A stretch of 25,378 nt of DNA from SpSt-398 sp033762195 (lineage in GTDB: Bacteria > Bacteroidota > Bacteroidia > Chitinophagales > Chitinophagaceae). A model generated the notes under the pieces. The model saw nothing but the letters and a program-made list of their open reading frames with translations, had not been told where the DNA came from and made no database searches. The DNA lies in the NCBI GenBank assembly GCA_033762195.1, contig JANRLV010000027.1:1-25378 (forward strand). Direction: 5' to 3'. Shown here piece after piece: positions 14,868-22,491 of the stretch (positions are counted from its first letter, which is position 1; every line of letters begins with the position of its first letter). A program made the position numbers and the translations under genes.

Positions 14868-17009
14868 TCATTTCTTTTTCTTCTTTTTGGTTCCAAATTC
14901 TTTGATCTGCTCAGGTGTAGCAGGCGCGAGGCTGATAGCGGCACCACCACCGGCGGCCAGTTTAAACCAGATACCCGATTTCGAATCAACGATCATTCTG
15001 TCTATGGCATAGGCTTCGGGGTTGTTTTGCCAATGGGCATCCGAAGCATCGCGGTAGATGGTGGCCAGGTATTTCGTCCCTTCGGTCAGGAAATCCAGTT
15101 TAACCGAAGCTTCCCTTGGCTTTTCATCGGTGATCGCTCCAATGAACCAGGCAGATGAATTCTTTCCTTTCCGGGCAATGGTTAAATATTCACCGGGCTC
15201 GGCTTCCAGGATACGGGTATCATCCCAGTCCACAGCCACGTCTTTGATAAACTGGAAAGCATCCGGACGGGCCTCATAATTCTCCGGGAGGTCAGCTGCC
15301 ATTTGCAAAGGACTATACATGGTTACATACAAAGCCAATTGTTTGGCCAGCGTAGTATGTACCTGTTCTTTTTTATCCGGATTATAATGGCTCATTTTGA
15401 TCTTGAAGATGCCGGGGGTATAATCCATTGGCCCACCGATCAACCGGGTAAAAGGTAAGATGGTCTCATGATCGGGAGGGTTACCAACACTCCAGGCATT
15501 GAACTCATTTCCCCGGGCTGCTTCGCTGGCTACCCAATTGGGATAAGTACGGTGCAGACCTGTCAGCCGCACTGATTCATGCATATCTACCATGATGCCA
15601 TATTGTGCTGTTTTGGCTGCCACCCGTTCAAAGTGTTTTACCATCCATTGTCCATCGTGGTGTTCACCACGGGGAATGATGCGTCCCACATAGCCGGTTT
15701 TTACCGCGTCATAATTAAATTGTTTCATCAGGCGATAAGCTGTATCCATCCAACGTTCATAGTTGGTCACAGAGGCAGAGGTTTCATGGTGCATGATGAT
15801 CTTTACCCCTTTACTCTTCGCATAGTTGGAAAGTTCGGCAATATCAAAATCGGGATAGGGGGTCACAAAGTCAAATACATCTTCTTTCCATTGCCCAAAC
15901 CAATCTTCCCAGCCTGTGTTCCATCCTTCTACCAGTACAGACTGGATATTATTTTTGGCGGCAAAGTCAATATACCTTTTTACATTGGCTGTATTCGCCC
16001 CGTGTGGTACCTTGGTCGCTTGCTGGCTGCCCACCTGTCCGCCGCTATAATCCCAGCTACTCACTCCCACATGCATTTCCAACCATACCCCAACAAATTT
16101 TTGGGGTTTGATGAATGAAGTGTTCGGAACTTTAGAAGGTTCATTCAGGTTAAGGATCATTTTAGACGCTAAGAGGTCAGCCGCTTTATCACTGATAAGG
16201 ATGGTACGCCAGGGTGTTTTGGTTGGCGTTTGCAAGTAGGCTTTGTTTCCTACGGCGTCAGGTACCAGGTGTGAATGAAAGGTAAAATTGCTTTTGTCCA
16301 GTACCAGGTTCAGCGCCGGATAGTTTACGAGGGCCGCCTCATGAATATTGATGTACAAGCCTTCCGCTGTTTTCATCATCAGCGGTGTTTGGACTGCATT
16401 CCGATCAAAAAAGGTTTTAGCATGGATCTCGGCACTCAATTTTCCTCCGGCCGCATCGATCTCGCTTAATTTGGTTTGGTTGTACCAGTATTCATTGGTG
16501 TCATAATCACCCGGTATCCACCAGGCGGTATGATCGCCGGTGAGGGCGATCTGGGTCATTTCTTCACCAATGACAAAATGTTTGAGATTGGGTTGATCGG
16601 GAAATTCAAAGCGAAAGCCAACTCCATCATCAAAAACACGGGCCACAAGGATCACAACAATATCATTCGTGGTTTTTAATTTCAGGGCGATCTCGTTGCA
16701 ATGATTGCGGATCGTCTTTACCTCGCCCCAAACCGGATCCCAGCTTTCATCAATGGTACGTTTGTCAATGACTGTGATGCTGAATTTATCTAACAGAAGC
16801 GCAGGAACATTGAGTTTAAAGCCTATTGAAGAAGGTTTTACCACATTCATGCCTTTATAGTCAACGGCATAAGATAGTTTATCGCCCGGGTTGGAGATCA
16901 GGCGAAAGACCATATTCCCGTTGGGGGAAGCGATGGATTCAATATCGGCGGCAAACAATACAGGAGCTATGACCAGCCAGGCGGTCAACAGGGAGAGAAG
17001 TTTTTTCAT
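14868..17009 (-). CDS. Glycoside hydrolase family 97 enzyme, probably inverting alpha-glucosidase
   Basis: This is a secreted 713-residue GH97 enzyme. The start is placed at 17009 (MKKLLSLLTAWLVIAPVLFA) because it gives a clean signal peptide; the frame is open 33 codons further up, but that extension looks non-native. The catalytic (beta/alpha)8 region has HHETSAS (Glu409), MHESVR (Glu478) and ARGNE (Glu502), whose spacing of 69 and 24 equals that of Glu439, Glu508 and Glu532 in Bacteroides SusB, a calcium-dependent inverting alpha-glucosidase. The neighbouring YVGRIIPRGEHH and IGGPMDYTPGIF also match SusB. Retaining GH97 galactosidases use an Asp instead. The protein ends in a run of six lysines, which is odd. 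No SusC/SusD genes are near, but sugar transporters lie just downstream. It likely releases glucose from oligosaccharides in the periplasm. Confidence 0.93.
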   Translation of the reverse strand: MKKLLSLLTAWLVIAPVLFAADIESIASPNGNMVFRLISNPGDKLSYAVDYKGMNVVKPSSIGFKLNVPALLLDKFSITVIDKRTIDESWDPVWGEVKTIRNHCNEIALKLKTTNDIVVILVARVFDDGVGFRFEFPDQPNLKHFVIGEEMTQIALTGDHTAWWIPGDYDTNEYWYNQTKLSEIDAAGGKLSAEIHAKTFFDRNAVQTPLMMKTAEGLYINIHEAALVNYPALNLVLDKSNFTFHSHLVPDAVGNKAYLQTPTKTPWRTILISDKAADLLASKMILNLNEPSKVPNTSFIKPQKFVGVWLEMHVGVSSWDYSGGQVGSQQATKVPHGANTANVKRYIDFAAKNNIQSVLVEGWNTGWEDWFGQWKEDVFDFVTPYPDFDIAELSNYAKSKGVKIIMHHETSASVTNYERWMDTAYRLMKQFNYDAVKTGYVGRIIPRGEHHDGQWMVKHFERVAAKTAQYGIMVDMHESVRLTGLHRTYPNWVASEAARGNEFNAWSVGNPPDHETILPFTRLIGGPMDYTPGIFKIKMSHYNPDKKEQVHTTLAKQLALYVTMYSPLQMAADLPENYEARPDAFQFIKDVAVDWDDTRILEAEPGEYLTIARKGKNSSAWFIGAITDEKPREASVKLDFLTEGTKYLATIYRDASDAHWQNNPEAYAIDRMIVDSKSGIWFKLAAGGGAAISLAPATPEQIKEFGTKKKKKK

Positions 17010-17112
17010 ATCCGGAAAATTTGAAGGGTGAAGGTAGGAACTCGAGTGGATTTCCGAATTGATTCTTGTTAGTTTGTTTCTCACCACGAAGGCCGAAAGA
17101 AATTTCAATTAC

Positions 17113-17844
17113 TTATCGCTTTTCAAATAACCACCACAAACGTTTGCGGGGCTTCACGGTGTAGTTTGTCCGAATATAATGCAGCACATGATTTACAGCT
17201 TCTGCCGGGTCATCGGTCAGCAGAACCAGCGACAGATCTTCCCGGGAGATAGTACCTTTCTCGGCCATATGTTCGATCATTTCCCATAATTCTTTATAGA
17301 ACTCCTTTCCAAATAATACAATGGGGAAAGCAGTGATGGTCCGGGTTTGGACGAGTGTTACTGTTTCAAAGAGTTCATCCATGGTACCAAAACCACCGGG
17401 CATGATGATAAAGCCGTAGGAGTATTTGGTAAGCAATACTTTGCGGACAAAGAAATGCTCAAAAGTGATGGACTTGTGTACATAGGGGTTTATATGCTGT
17501 TCAAAAGGCAATTGGATATTACAGCCAATGGAGGTTCCTCCTGCTTCAAATGCACCCCGGTTGGCCGCCTCCATAATGCCGGGGCCACCGCCGGTCATGG
17601 TGGTCATTCCCGATTCTGCCACCAGGCGTCCTACCTCACGGGCGGCGGTATAATACGGATGGTCTTCCTTGAATCGGGCCGATCCAAATACGGTAACACA
17701 AGGCCCGGCGAAATGCAGGGTCCGAAATCCACGGATGAACTGGCGAAACACCCGAAAGGCAAACGACAATTCATACCCACGGCTTTTGGGTCCGTCGAGA
17801 AAAACATGAGACTTCGGGGGTATCAGACGAGGGATCTGCTTCAT
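17113..17844 (-). CDS. LOG-family (TIGR00730) Rossmann-fold protein
   Basis: The 243-residue protein has both LOG signatures: GGGPGIMEAANRGA (about 85-98) and PGGFGTMDE (149-157). These bind the phosphoribosyl group and carry the catalytic Arg and Glu. Characterised members hydrolyse cytokinin riboside 5'-monophosphates or other nucleoside monophosphates (such as AMP) to base and ribose 5-phosphate. The protein is longer than the typical ~190 residues because of about 45 extra N-terminal residues, which include the basic segment FRVFRQFIRGFRTLHFAG. There is no signal peptide. It is 103 bp upstream of the GH97 start on the same strand and is probably transcribed independently of it. Its physiological substrate is unknown; the family assignment is firm. 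Confidence 0.9.
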   Translation of the reverse strand: MKQIPRLIPPKSHVFLDGPKSRGYELSFAFRVFRQFIRGFRTLHFAGPCVTVFGSARFKEDHPYYTAAREVGRLVAESGMTTMTGGGPGIMEAANRGAFEAGGTSIGCNIQLPFEQHINPYVHKSITFEHFFVRKVLLTKYSYGFIIMPGGFGTMDELFETVTLVQTRTITAFPIVLFGKEFYKELWEMIEHMAEKGTISREDLSLVLLTDDPAEAVNHVLHYIRTNYTVKPRKRLWWLFEKR

Positions 17845-17847
17845 TGG

Positions 17848-17921
17848 TCAAATTTGGGAATTTGAGGTTGGGTGAACTTACCTACAAATTATCACATTAT
17901 TACTTTGCAAATCATCACATT
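17848..17921. repeat. AT-rich spacer with a small palindrome and a 14-nt direct repeat
   Basis: Between the LOG and exonuclease III genes there is a palindrome TCAAATT-TGGG-AATTTGA (17848-17865), and CAAATTATCACATT (17885-17898) is repeated with one change as CAAATCATCACATT (17908-17921). The divergent promoters for both genes must lie in this spacer, but I see no full consensus. Confidence 0.4.
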
Positions 17922-17984
17922 CATAAATTTTTAAAAATCAAAATTCTCAAATTCCGCTTCTGAATCATTTTGTACCTTGTGGCT

Positions 17985-18752
17985 ATGCGCATCATTTCTT
18001 ATAACGTAAACGGCATAAGGGCCGCGGTAAAAAAAGGATTCATTGATTGGTTAAAGACCGATCCGGCAGATATTATCTGTATTCAGGAAACAAAAGCCAC
18101 CAAAGAAGATGTGGACCACCAGTTGTTCACGAGCCTCGGCTATCATGATTACTGGTTTTCTGCCCAGAAAAAAGGGTACAGCGGAGTAGCCGTATTTACC
18201 AAAATAAAACCCGATAACGTAGAAACCGGAAACGGGCATAGTGCCAGCGATGATGAAGGTCGGGTGATTCAATTAGACTTTGGGGATATCCGCCTTATCA
18301 ATGCCTATTTTCCCTCTGGCACCAGCGGCGATGAAAGACAGGGTTTCAAATATACCTGGCTGGATGAGTTTCAGGTTTACCTGAATAAATTAAAAAAGAA
18401 ACACCCCAGGCTTATTCTCTGTGGTGATTATAATATCGCCCATCAGGAAATCGATATCCATGACCCCAAAGGGAATAAGAAATCGAGTGGGTTTCTGCCC
18501 GAAGAGCGGGAATGGATGACCAAATTCTATGAAAGCGGATGGGTAGATAGTTTCCGTGTCTTTCATCCCGAGCCACATCGGTATAGTTGGTGGAGCCAGC
18601 GCTTTCCCAGTGTGCGGTTGAATAACAAAGGCTGGCGGATCGATTATATCAATGTCACCGAACCTCTCCGTAACCAATTAAAGGATGCGGAGATTTTTCC
18701 GGAAGTAAAGCACAGTGATCATTGTCCCGTTTATTTGGAGTTGAAGAAATAA
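17985..18752 (+). CDS. xth: Exodeoxyribonuclease III / AP endonuclease (Xth type)
   Basis: The 255-residue protein belongs to the exonuclease-endonuclease-phosphatase fold. Active-site elements are all present: N-terminal ISYNVNGIRAA, metal-binding Glu35 in IQETKA, Asp148 and Asn150 in CGDYNIAH, and the terminal HSDHCP with Asp245 and His246. It repairs abasic sites and removes 3' blocking groups in base excision repair. The start at 17985 (MRIISYNVNG) matches the family's usual N-terminus; an in-frame ATG five codons earlier would add MYLVA and is less likely. It is divergent from the LOG gene and 47 bp upstream of the DUF4286 gene on the same strand. Confidence 0.95.
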   Translation: MRIISYNVNGIRAAVKKGFIDWLKTDPADIICIQETKATKEDVDHQLFTSLGYHDYWFSAQKKGYSGVAVFTKIKPDNVETGNGHSASDDEGRVIQLDFGDIRLINAYFPSGTSGDERQGFKYTWLDEFQVYLNKLKKKHPRLILCGDYNIAHQEIDIHDPKGNKKSSGFLPEEREWMTKFYESGWVDSFRVFHPEPHRYSWWSQRFPSVRLNNKGWRIDYINVTEPLRNQLKDAEIFPEVKHSDHCPVYLELKK

Positions 18753-18799
18753 GAATTCACCGGAGGCAGTTAAGACCACTTGAATAAAGTTTGCTCACC

Positions 18800-19102
18800 A
18801 TGCTCATTTATAATATCACTGTTAAACCCGATCCGGATATATCTGATGCCTATCTTGAGTGGTTGAAGGAAACCCATATTCCGGCCATTATGGCCACCGG
18901 ATGTTTTTTGGAATTTCGTATTTGCCGTATGCTGGATGTGGAAGAAGGCGATGGCACGACTTTAGTGGTTCAGTACCATGCGCCTGACAGGGCAGCCTAT
19001 GAGACCTATATCCGGGAATATGCCCCAAAATTGCGGGAAGATGCCTTTCGAACCTGGGGAGACCGGTTTTTGGCCTTTCGGAGTATTATGGAGATTATTT
19101 GA
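18800..19102 (+). CDS. DUF4286 family protein
   Basis: A 100-residue cytosolic protein starting MLIYNITVKPD, with a ferredoxin-like alternation of strands and helices: EWLKETHIPAIMATGCF, then FRICRMLDVEE, then TTLVVQYHAPD and YIREYAPKLREDAF. This matches the DUF4286 family as I remember it, common in Bacteroidota and without an established function. The fold resembles dimeric alpha-beta barrel (EthD/antibiotic monooxygenase-like) proteins, but no catalytic residues can be named. The ATG at 18800 is preferred over an in-frame TTG three codons upstream, because family members begin directly with MIIYN-like sequence. It follows the exonuclease III gene by 47 bp and may be cotranscribed with it. 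Confidence 0.82.
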   Translation: MLIYNITVKPDPDISDAYLEWLKETHIPAIMATGCFLEFRICRMLDVEEGDGTTLVVQYHAPDRAAYETYIREYAPKLREDAFRTWGDRFLAFRSIMEII

Positions 19103-19227
19103 ACCTGATTTACAAACCACAGAGACCCATTCCTGTGCAAGAATTGTGGATAAAGAATTTCCTGCCAAATCCTTGCCCCATGCGGGTTTCAGCGGATTGG
19201 GAAGAAAGGGTTTTTGACTAAAAAAAT

Positions 19228-19257
19228 TTTGTCAGTGGGGAAAAGCATCTAAATTTG
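19228..19257 (+). promoter_or_regulatory. Promoter of the HU gene
   Basis: TTTG (19228-19231), 18 bases, then TAAATTTG (19250-19257) fits the Bacteroidota -33/-7 pattern with slightly short spacing. Transcription would start near 19264, about 24 bases before the ATG. Confidence 0.65.
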
Positions 19258-19287
19258 CCGACTCATAAAACACCAAAATCACCTAAC

Positions 19288-19557
19288 ATGAACAAAGCTG
19301 AATTGATAAACAAGATCGCCGATGATGCGGGCATCACAAAGACACAGGCCAATGCCGCCCTGGATTCCTTCACCGAAGCCGTGACCAAGACCCTGAAAGG
19401 CGGTGGTAAAGTAACTCTGGTCGGATTTGGTACCTTTACCGTGTCCAAACGCGCCGCCCGCAACGGACGCAATCCCAAAACTAAAGAGGTGATCCGGATC
19501 AAGGCTCGTAAGGTGGCTCGTTTCAAAGCAGGTAAAGACCTGGCTGCCAAGCTCTAA
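19288..19557 (+). CDS. HU-family DNA-binding protein
   Basis: An 89-residue histone-like protein of normal HU length. The N-terminal helices (MNKAELINKIADDAGITKTQANAALDSF, shown here only as a region of residues 1-28) are followed by the HU signature VGFGTFTVSKRAARNGRNP (45-63), with the DNA-intercalating proline at position 63 in the RNP tip of the beta arm, and a basic C-terminus. HU dimers bend and compact DNA without sequence specificity. The start is at 19288: an upstream in-frame extension would place coding sequence before the promoter-proximal leader and lacks family similarity. It has its own promoter and is followed by a rho-independent terminator candidate and then bTHX. Confidence 0.96.
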   Translation: MNKAELINKIADDAGITKTQANAALDSFTEAVTKTLKGGGKVTLVGFGTFTVSKRAARNGRNPKTKEVIRIKARKVARFKAGKDLAAKL

Positions 19558-19572
19558 CTAAACACATTGGAA

Positions 19573-19610
19573 GGAAAGCACCGAGAAGGATCGGCCTTTC
19601 TTTTCTTTTT
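19573..19610 (+). terminator. Rho-independent terminator after the HU gene
   Basis: GAAAG-CA-CCGA pairs with TCGG-C-CTTTC around a GAAGGA loop (19574-19600), followed by TTTTCTTTTT. The internal asymmetry is small and the U-tract is strong. Confidence 0.7.
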
Positions 19611-19639
19611 CAATAATCACAACACAAAAAAATACAACT

Positions 19640-19756
19640 ATGGGAAGAGGCGATAAAAAAACCAAGAAAGGAAAGATCTTCAAAGGCTCTCACGGAAAAA
19701 GCCGCCCGGCAAAAGCCACCAAGAAGACCGGAAATAAGCCGGAAGCCAAGAAATAA
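19640..19756 (+). CDS. 30S ribosomal protein bTHX
   Basis: This 38-residue, very basic protein (MGRGDKKTKKGKIFKGSHG, then SRPAK and a Lys-rich tail) matches the bacterial ribosomal protein THX, first known from Thermus and widespread in Bacteroidota, where the consensus begins MGKGDKKTKRGKI. It fills a cavity at the top of the 30S head and stabilises 16S rRNA. The ORF is easily missed because of its size. It lies 82 bp downstream of the HU gene, beyond that gene's terminator; no separate promoter is obvious, so read-through or an unrecognised promoter must drive it. Its TAA stop codon lies inside the left arm of a 41-bp perfect inverted repeat. Confidence 0.88.
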   Translation: MGRGDKKTKKGKIFKGSHGKSRPAKATKKTGNKPEAKK

Positions 19757-19849
19757 TAAATAAGGAGTCGTAAATAAGAAATAAGGAAGTAAAAGACGTG
19801 TTCTCTTACTTCCTTATTTCTTATTTACGACTCCTTATTTATTATTCTG
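19752..19849. repeat. Heptad-periodic element with a perfect 41-bp inverted repeat
   Basis: The left arm 19752-19792 and right arm 19806-19846 are exact reverse complements, separated by a 13-base loop. The element reads in 14 units of 7 nt: AATAATA, AATAAGG, AGTCGTA, AATAAGA, AATAAGG, AAGTAAA, and their complements on the other side (ACTTCCT, TATTTCT, TATTTAC, GACTCCT, TATTTAT). It sits between the convergent bTHX and pdxH genes and would form a very stable hairpin in transcripts from either side, so it is probably a bidirectional terminator. Confidence 0.85.
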
Positions 19850-19863
19850 TACTTGTTAATTCC

Positions 19864-20508
19864 CTAAGGCGCCAGCCGCTCCATCTTCCACCCTCCATCC
19901 TCATCCAGCGTGTACTGTAAGCGATCATGTAAACGACTGGGGCGTCCCTGCCAAAACTCCATGATTACAGGTTTTACAATATAGCCTCCCCAATGGGCCG
20001 GCCGGGAAATGAACTTTCCTTCTAATTCCCGCACTTTATCATTGAACCGTTGATCCAGCCAGTCACGGCCTTCGATCACACTGCTCTGCGGCGAGACCAA
20101 TGCACCAATTCTACTGGCTTCTGGCCTGGATTGAAAGTAATCGTCATTTACCTGGTCACCCACCTTCGAAATAATGCCGATGATCCGCACCTGGCGTTCC
20201 AATTCTTTCCAAAAAAACAGCAGACAGGCCTTGGGGTTCTCCGCGATCTGCTGTCCTTTGTAACTATTATAATTGGTAAAAAATATAAACCCTTCTTCGC
20301 TGTATTCCTTTAACAATACCACACGGGCCGATGGCACCCCGTCCCCGGCAGCAGTAGCCAGGGTCATGGCATTGGCTTCATCTATCTTAGCATCAATGGC
20401 TTCCTGCCACCAGATGCTAAACTGGCTGATGGGGTCCTTACGGGCCTCCTGTTCTGTCAGCGATTCAAAGGAATAATCCCTGCGCAGATCGGCGAGGTTC
20501 TTGCTCAT
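19864..20508 (-). CDS. pdxH: Pyridoxine/pyridoxamine 5'-phosphate oxidase
   Basis: The 214-residue enzyme oxidises pyridoxine or pyridoxamine 5'-phosphate to pyridoxal 5'-phosphate using FMN. The N-terminal LADLRRDYSFESLTE and DPISQFSIWWQEA are typical. FMN-contact segments ARVVLLKEY, FFTNYNSYKGQQI and RQVRIIG are present, and the C-terminal dimerisation signature reads WQGRPSRLHDR, here within EFWQGRPSRLHDRLQY. Length is normal for the family. It is convergent with bTHX across the 41-bp inverted repeat and lies 73 bp downstream of the coiled-coil gene on the same strand. Confidence 0.96.
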   Translation of the reverse strand: MSKNLADLRRDYSFESLTEQEARKDPISQFSIWWQEAIDAKIDEANAMTLATAAGDGVPSARVVLLKEYSEEGFIFFTNYNSYKGQQIAENPKACLLFFWKELERQVRIIGIISKVGDQVNDDYFQSRPEASRIGALVSPQSSVIEGRDWLDQRFNDKVRELEGKFISRPAHWGGYIVKPVIMEFWQGRPSRLHDRLQYTLDEDGGWKMERLAP

Positions 20509-20577
20509 GGTTTGTGCTTTTGGAAGAACGAAAATAAGAAGTTCCGGGGAGGGAAAGCGATGAGAAAGATCAGGAAG

Positions 20578-20594
20578 TTCCTTATTTCTTATTT
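20578..20594. repeat. Partial copy of the pdxH-side heptad repeat
   Basis: TTCCTTATTTCTTATTT is identical to 19810-19826 in the right arm of the 41-bp inverted repeat. It again reads in 7-nt units (TTCCTTA, TTTCTTA, TTTCCTC). It provides the TAA stop codon (20582-20584, minus strand) of the coiled-coil gene. Confidence 0.55.
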
Positions 20595-21622
20595 CCTCTA
20601 AGCTGATCGCGCTCTTCCGCGATCATATGGAGCATGCTCTCCAATTCACCAATTCGTTTGATCTGGCCTTCGAGTTTTTTATTGGCTTCGGTTACCTGTT
20701 TAAGGTCGTTATTGAGTTCTTCGAGATAGCCTACTCGTTTTTGCAATTGCTGGCGTTGGAAATTCGATTCACGGAGTTTCTCCTCTGTTTCATTGAGTTG
20801 GGCCTGTAATTGCTGGTTCTCAGCGTTCAAAGACTGCGCGCGACTTCTGGTTTCTTCGAGTTGACGCGACATTTTTATATTGGCTTCCTTCAAATCTTCA
20901 TAATCCACGCCCAATATCTTGGAAGAGGCCAACTGTGTTTCGAGTTTGACCATTTTGGACTGAAGGGTATTAAACTCCGTATAGGCATTGTCCAGCATGG
21001 AGGTCATTTCGGAGGTCAGGTTCTGTTTCTGCCGGATATGGCTGATCTCGGATTCTTTTTCCAACAAAGCATTTCGCAGTTCTTCGATCTGTTCATGAAG
21101 GGCTTCGTTGGTTTTGATGATCTCCTGCTGGCGTTCTTCATTCTCCTTGACCACATCGATCTGTTCCAGTAACTGGTTTATCTTTTCATTATGCTCCAGT
21201 AAACTATTCTGTGCCTGGCGAAGCTGGGCCATATAGTCTCCCTTTCCACTGGTTTCCGCCACTGGTGCAGGAGCCTGCTGGCTATACGATTCTTTAGCGC
21301 TTTTCAGCTCCTGATTCAGTTCTTTGACCTGTTTGCGCAACTCATTCAATTCAACCATGTAGATCTTCATGTTCTCTTCATGTTCCAGGTTGCGCTGGCT
21401 CAGATCATCCAATTGCTTTTCTTTGGCTTCAATATCGTTGAAATATTTTCGCTTCCATTCATCCAGGCCCCGGTTCACTTTTTGAAGTTCGGCTGGGGAA
21501 GTCCGGTTACTGCGACGACTTGAAATAAAGTAAAACACCGTCACACCCAGCAGGATACCTCCTGCTGTAAGCATGATCAGGTCAGCAATTGAAACTTGTA
21601 AAGAGGCAATCAGGTACATCAT
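20582..21622 (-). CDS. Membrane-anchored coiled-coil protein of unknown function
   Basis: The 346-residue protein has one N-terminal transmembrane helix (about residues 12-33, LIMLTAGGILLGVTVFYFIS), followed by SSRRSNR. The rest is long heptad-patterned coiled coil rich in Glu, Gln, Lys and Leu (LDEWKRKYFNDIEAKEKQL through LGYLEELNNDLKQV-like repeats). No enzymatic motif is visible. It probably faces the cytoplasm with the coiled coil, acting as a scaffold or in cell-envelope organisation; this is only an inference from architecture. It follows pyrH on the same strand after 114 bp, a gap that contains a small hairpin, so it may have its own promoter. The last codons and stop fall in a heptad-repeat fragment shared with the pdxH spacer. 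Confidence 0.75.
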   Translation of the reverse strand: MMYLIASLQVSIADLIMLTAGGILLGVTVFYFISSRRSNRTSPAELQKVNRGLDEWKRKYFNDIEAKEKQLDDLSQRNLEHEENMKIYMVELNELRKQVKELNQELKSAKESYSQQAPAPVAETSGKGDYMAQLRQAQNSLLEHNEKINQLLEQIDVVKENEERQQEIIKTNEALHEQIEELRNALLEKESEISHIRQKQNLTSEMTSMLDNAYTEFNTLQSKMVKLETQLASSKILGVDYEDLKEANIKMSRQLEETRSRAQSLNAENQQLQAQLNETEEKLRESNFQRQQLQKRVGYLEELNNDLKQVTEANKKLEGQIKRIGELESMLHMIAEERDQLRGNKK

Positions 21623-21662
21623 TTTTCCGCACTTAATTGGGATGGAAATAAGCGAATCTAGC

Positions 21663-21678
21663 CCGGTATTCCTACCGG
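21663..21678. terminator. Small palindrome between pyrH and the coiled-coil gene
   Basis: CCGGTA-TTCC-TACCGG is a perfect 6-bp stem with a 4-base loop, located about 60 bases beyond the pyrH stop. On the minus strand no U-tract follows directly; on the plus strand it is followed by AAAATAATC. It may be a weak terminator or an operator. Confidence 0.3.
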
Positions 21679-21736
21679 TAAAATAATCAATTACTTTAGG
21701 GGTATCCTGAAAAGTTTTTCACAGAAAGGGACCAGC

Positions 21737-22450
21737 TTAGCCGGTAACCAGGGTTCCTTCTTTTTCACCCCTGACCACCCGGCTCAGGTTGCCAGGTTTG
21801 TTCATATTGAAAACGATGATCGGAAGGTTATTCTCCATACATAGGGTAAAGGCGGTCATGTCCATCACTTTCAGGTTCTTGGCGATACATTCCTGAAAGC
21901 TGATATGTTCATATAAAACAGCGTTCTTATCTTTCTCAGGATCAGCGGAATAAATGCCATCCACCCGTGTTCCTTTGAGGATCACATCGGCATCGATCTC
22001 AATGGCCCGCAGGGAGCCGGCCGTATCGGTGGTAAAATAGGGGTTACCGGTTCCGGCACCAAAGATCACCACACGGCCCTTTTCTACGTGTCGGATGGCC
22101 CGACGCCGGATATAAGGCTCGGCGATCTGCTCCATCTTGATGGCGCTGAGTAAGCGGGTATAGACACCGATCCTCTCCAGACTGGCCTGCAAGGCCATGC
22201 CATTGATCACCGTGGCCAGCATACCCATATAGTCTCCGTGCGCTCTTTCAATACCTGACTCAGCCTCGTTCATTCCCCGGTAGATATTCCCACCCCCGAT
22301 CACTACGGCCACTTCCACGCCCATATCCGTCACTTCCTTGATGTCTTTGGCAAACTGTGTAAGTACCGAAGTATCAAATCCAAAATTCTTATCGCCCATT
22401 AAAGATTCACCGGAAAGTTTGACCAGGATACGCTTGTACTTAGGGGTCAT
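21737..22450 (-). CDS. pyrH: Uridylate (UMP) kinase
   Basis: The 237-residue protein is the bacterial hexameric UMP kinase of the amino-acid kinase fold, phosphorylating UMP to UDP in the cytosol. Visible: KRILVKLSGESLMG at the ATP site, VVIGGGNIYRG, DYMGMLATVINGMALQ, VVIFGAGTGNPYFTTDTAG and KGTRVDGIYSADPEK, and the C-terminal PIIVFNMNKPGNLSRVVRG. It is essential in most bacteria. The gene usual next to it (frr, ribosome recycling factor, or tsf) is absent here: upstream by 41 bp lies a response regulator gene, downstream a coiled-coil gene. A TATCTTCG, one mismatch from the -7 consensus, sits in the 41-bp gap, so it could have its own promoter. Confidence 0.96.
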   Translation of the reverse strand: MTPKYKRILVKLSGESLMGDKNFGFDTSVLTQFAKDIKEVTDMGVEVAVVIGGGNIYRGMNEAESGIERAHGDYMGMLATVINGMALQASLERIGVYTRLLSAIKMEQIAEPYIRRRAIRHVEKGRVVIFGAGTGNPYFTTDTAGSLRAIEIDADVILKGTRVDGIYSADPEKDKNAVLYEHISFQECIAKNLKVMDMTAFTLCMENNLPIIVFNMNKPGNLSRVVRGEKEGTLVTG

Positions 22451-22491
22451 AATGTGGAGTTAAGTCGGCGGCGAAGATAGGGAAAATCAAC

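Noticed and set aside
15579..16118. 179-codon open frame on the plus strand within the GH97 gene
   Set aside because: Antisense to the catalytic domain, whose motifs are intact on the minus strand.
14868..17009. Polysaccharide utilisation locus
   Set aside because: No SusC/TonB receptor, SusD, or hybrid two-component or anti-sigma system is beside the GH97 gene within the window.
17010..17108. N-terminal extension of the GH97 protein by 33 residues
   Set aside because: It would bury the signal peptide behind a polar, charged stretch; the start at 17009 gives a normal export signal.
19145..19153. Perfect DnaA-box sequence TGTGGATAA upstream of the HU gene, possible origin
   Set aside because: A single 9-mer is expected by chance in a window of this size about one time in five; no cluster of boxes, AT-rich unwinding region or dnaA/dnaN gene is nearby.
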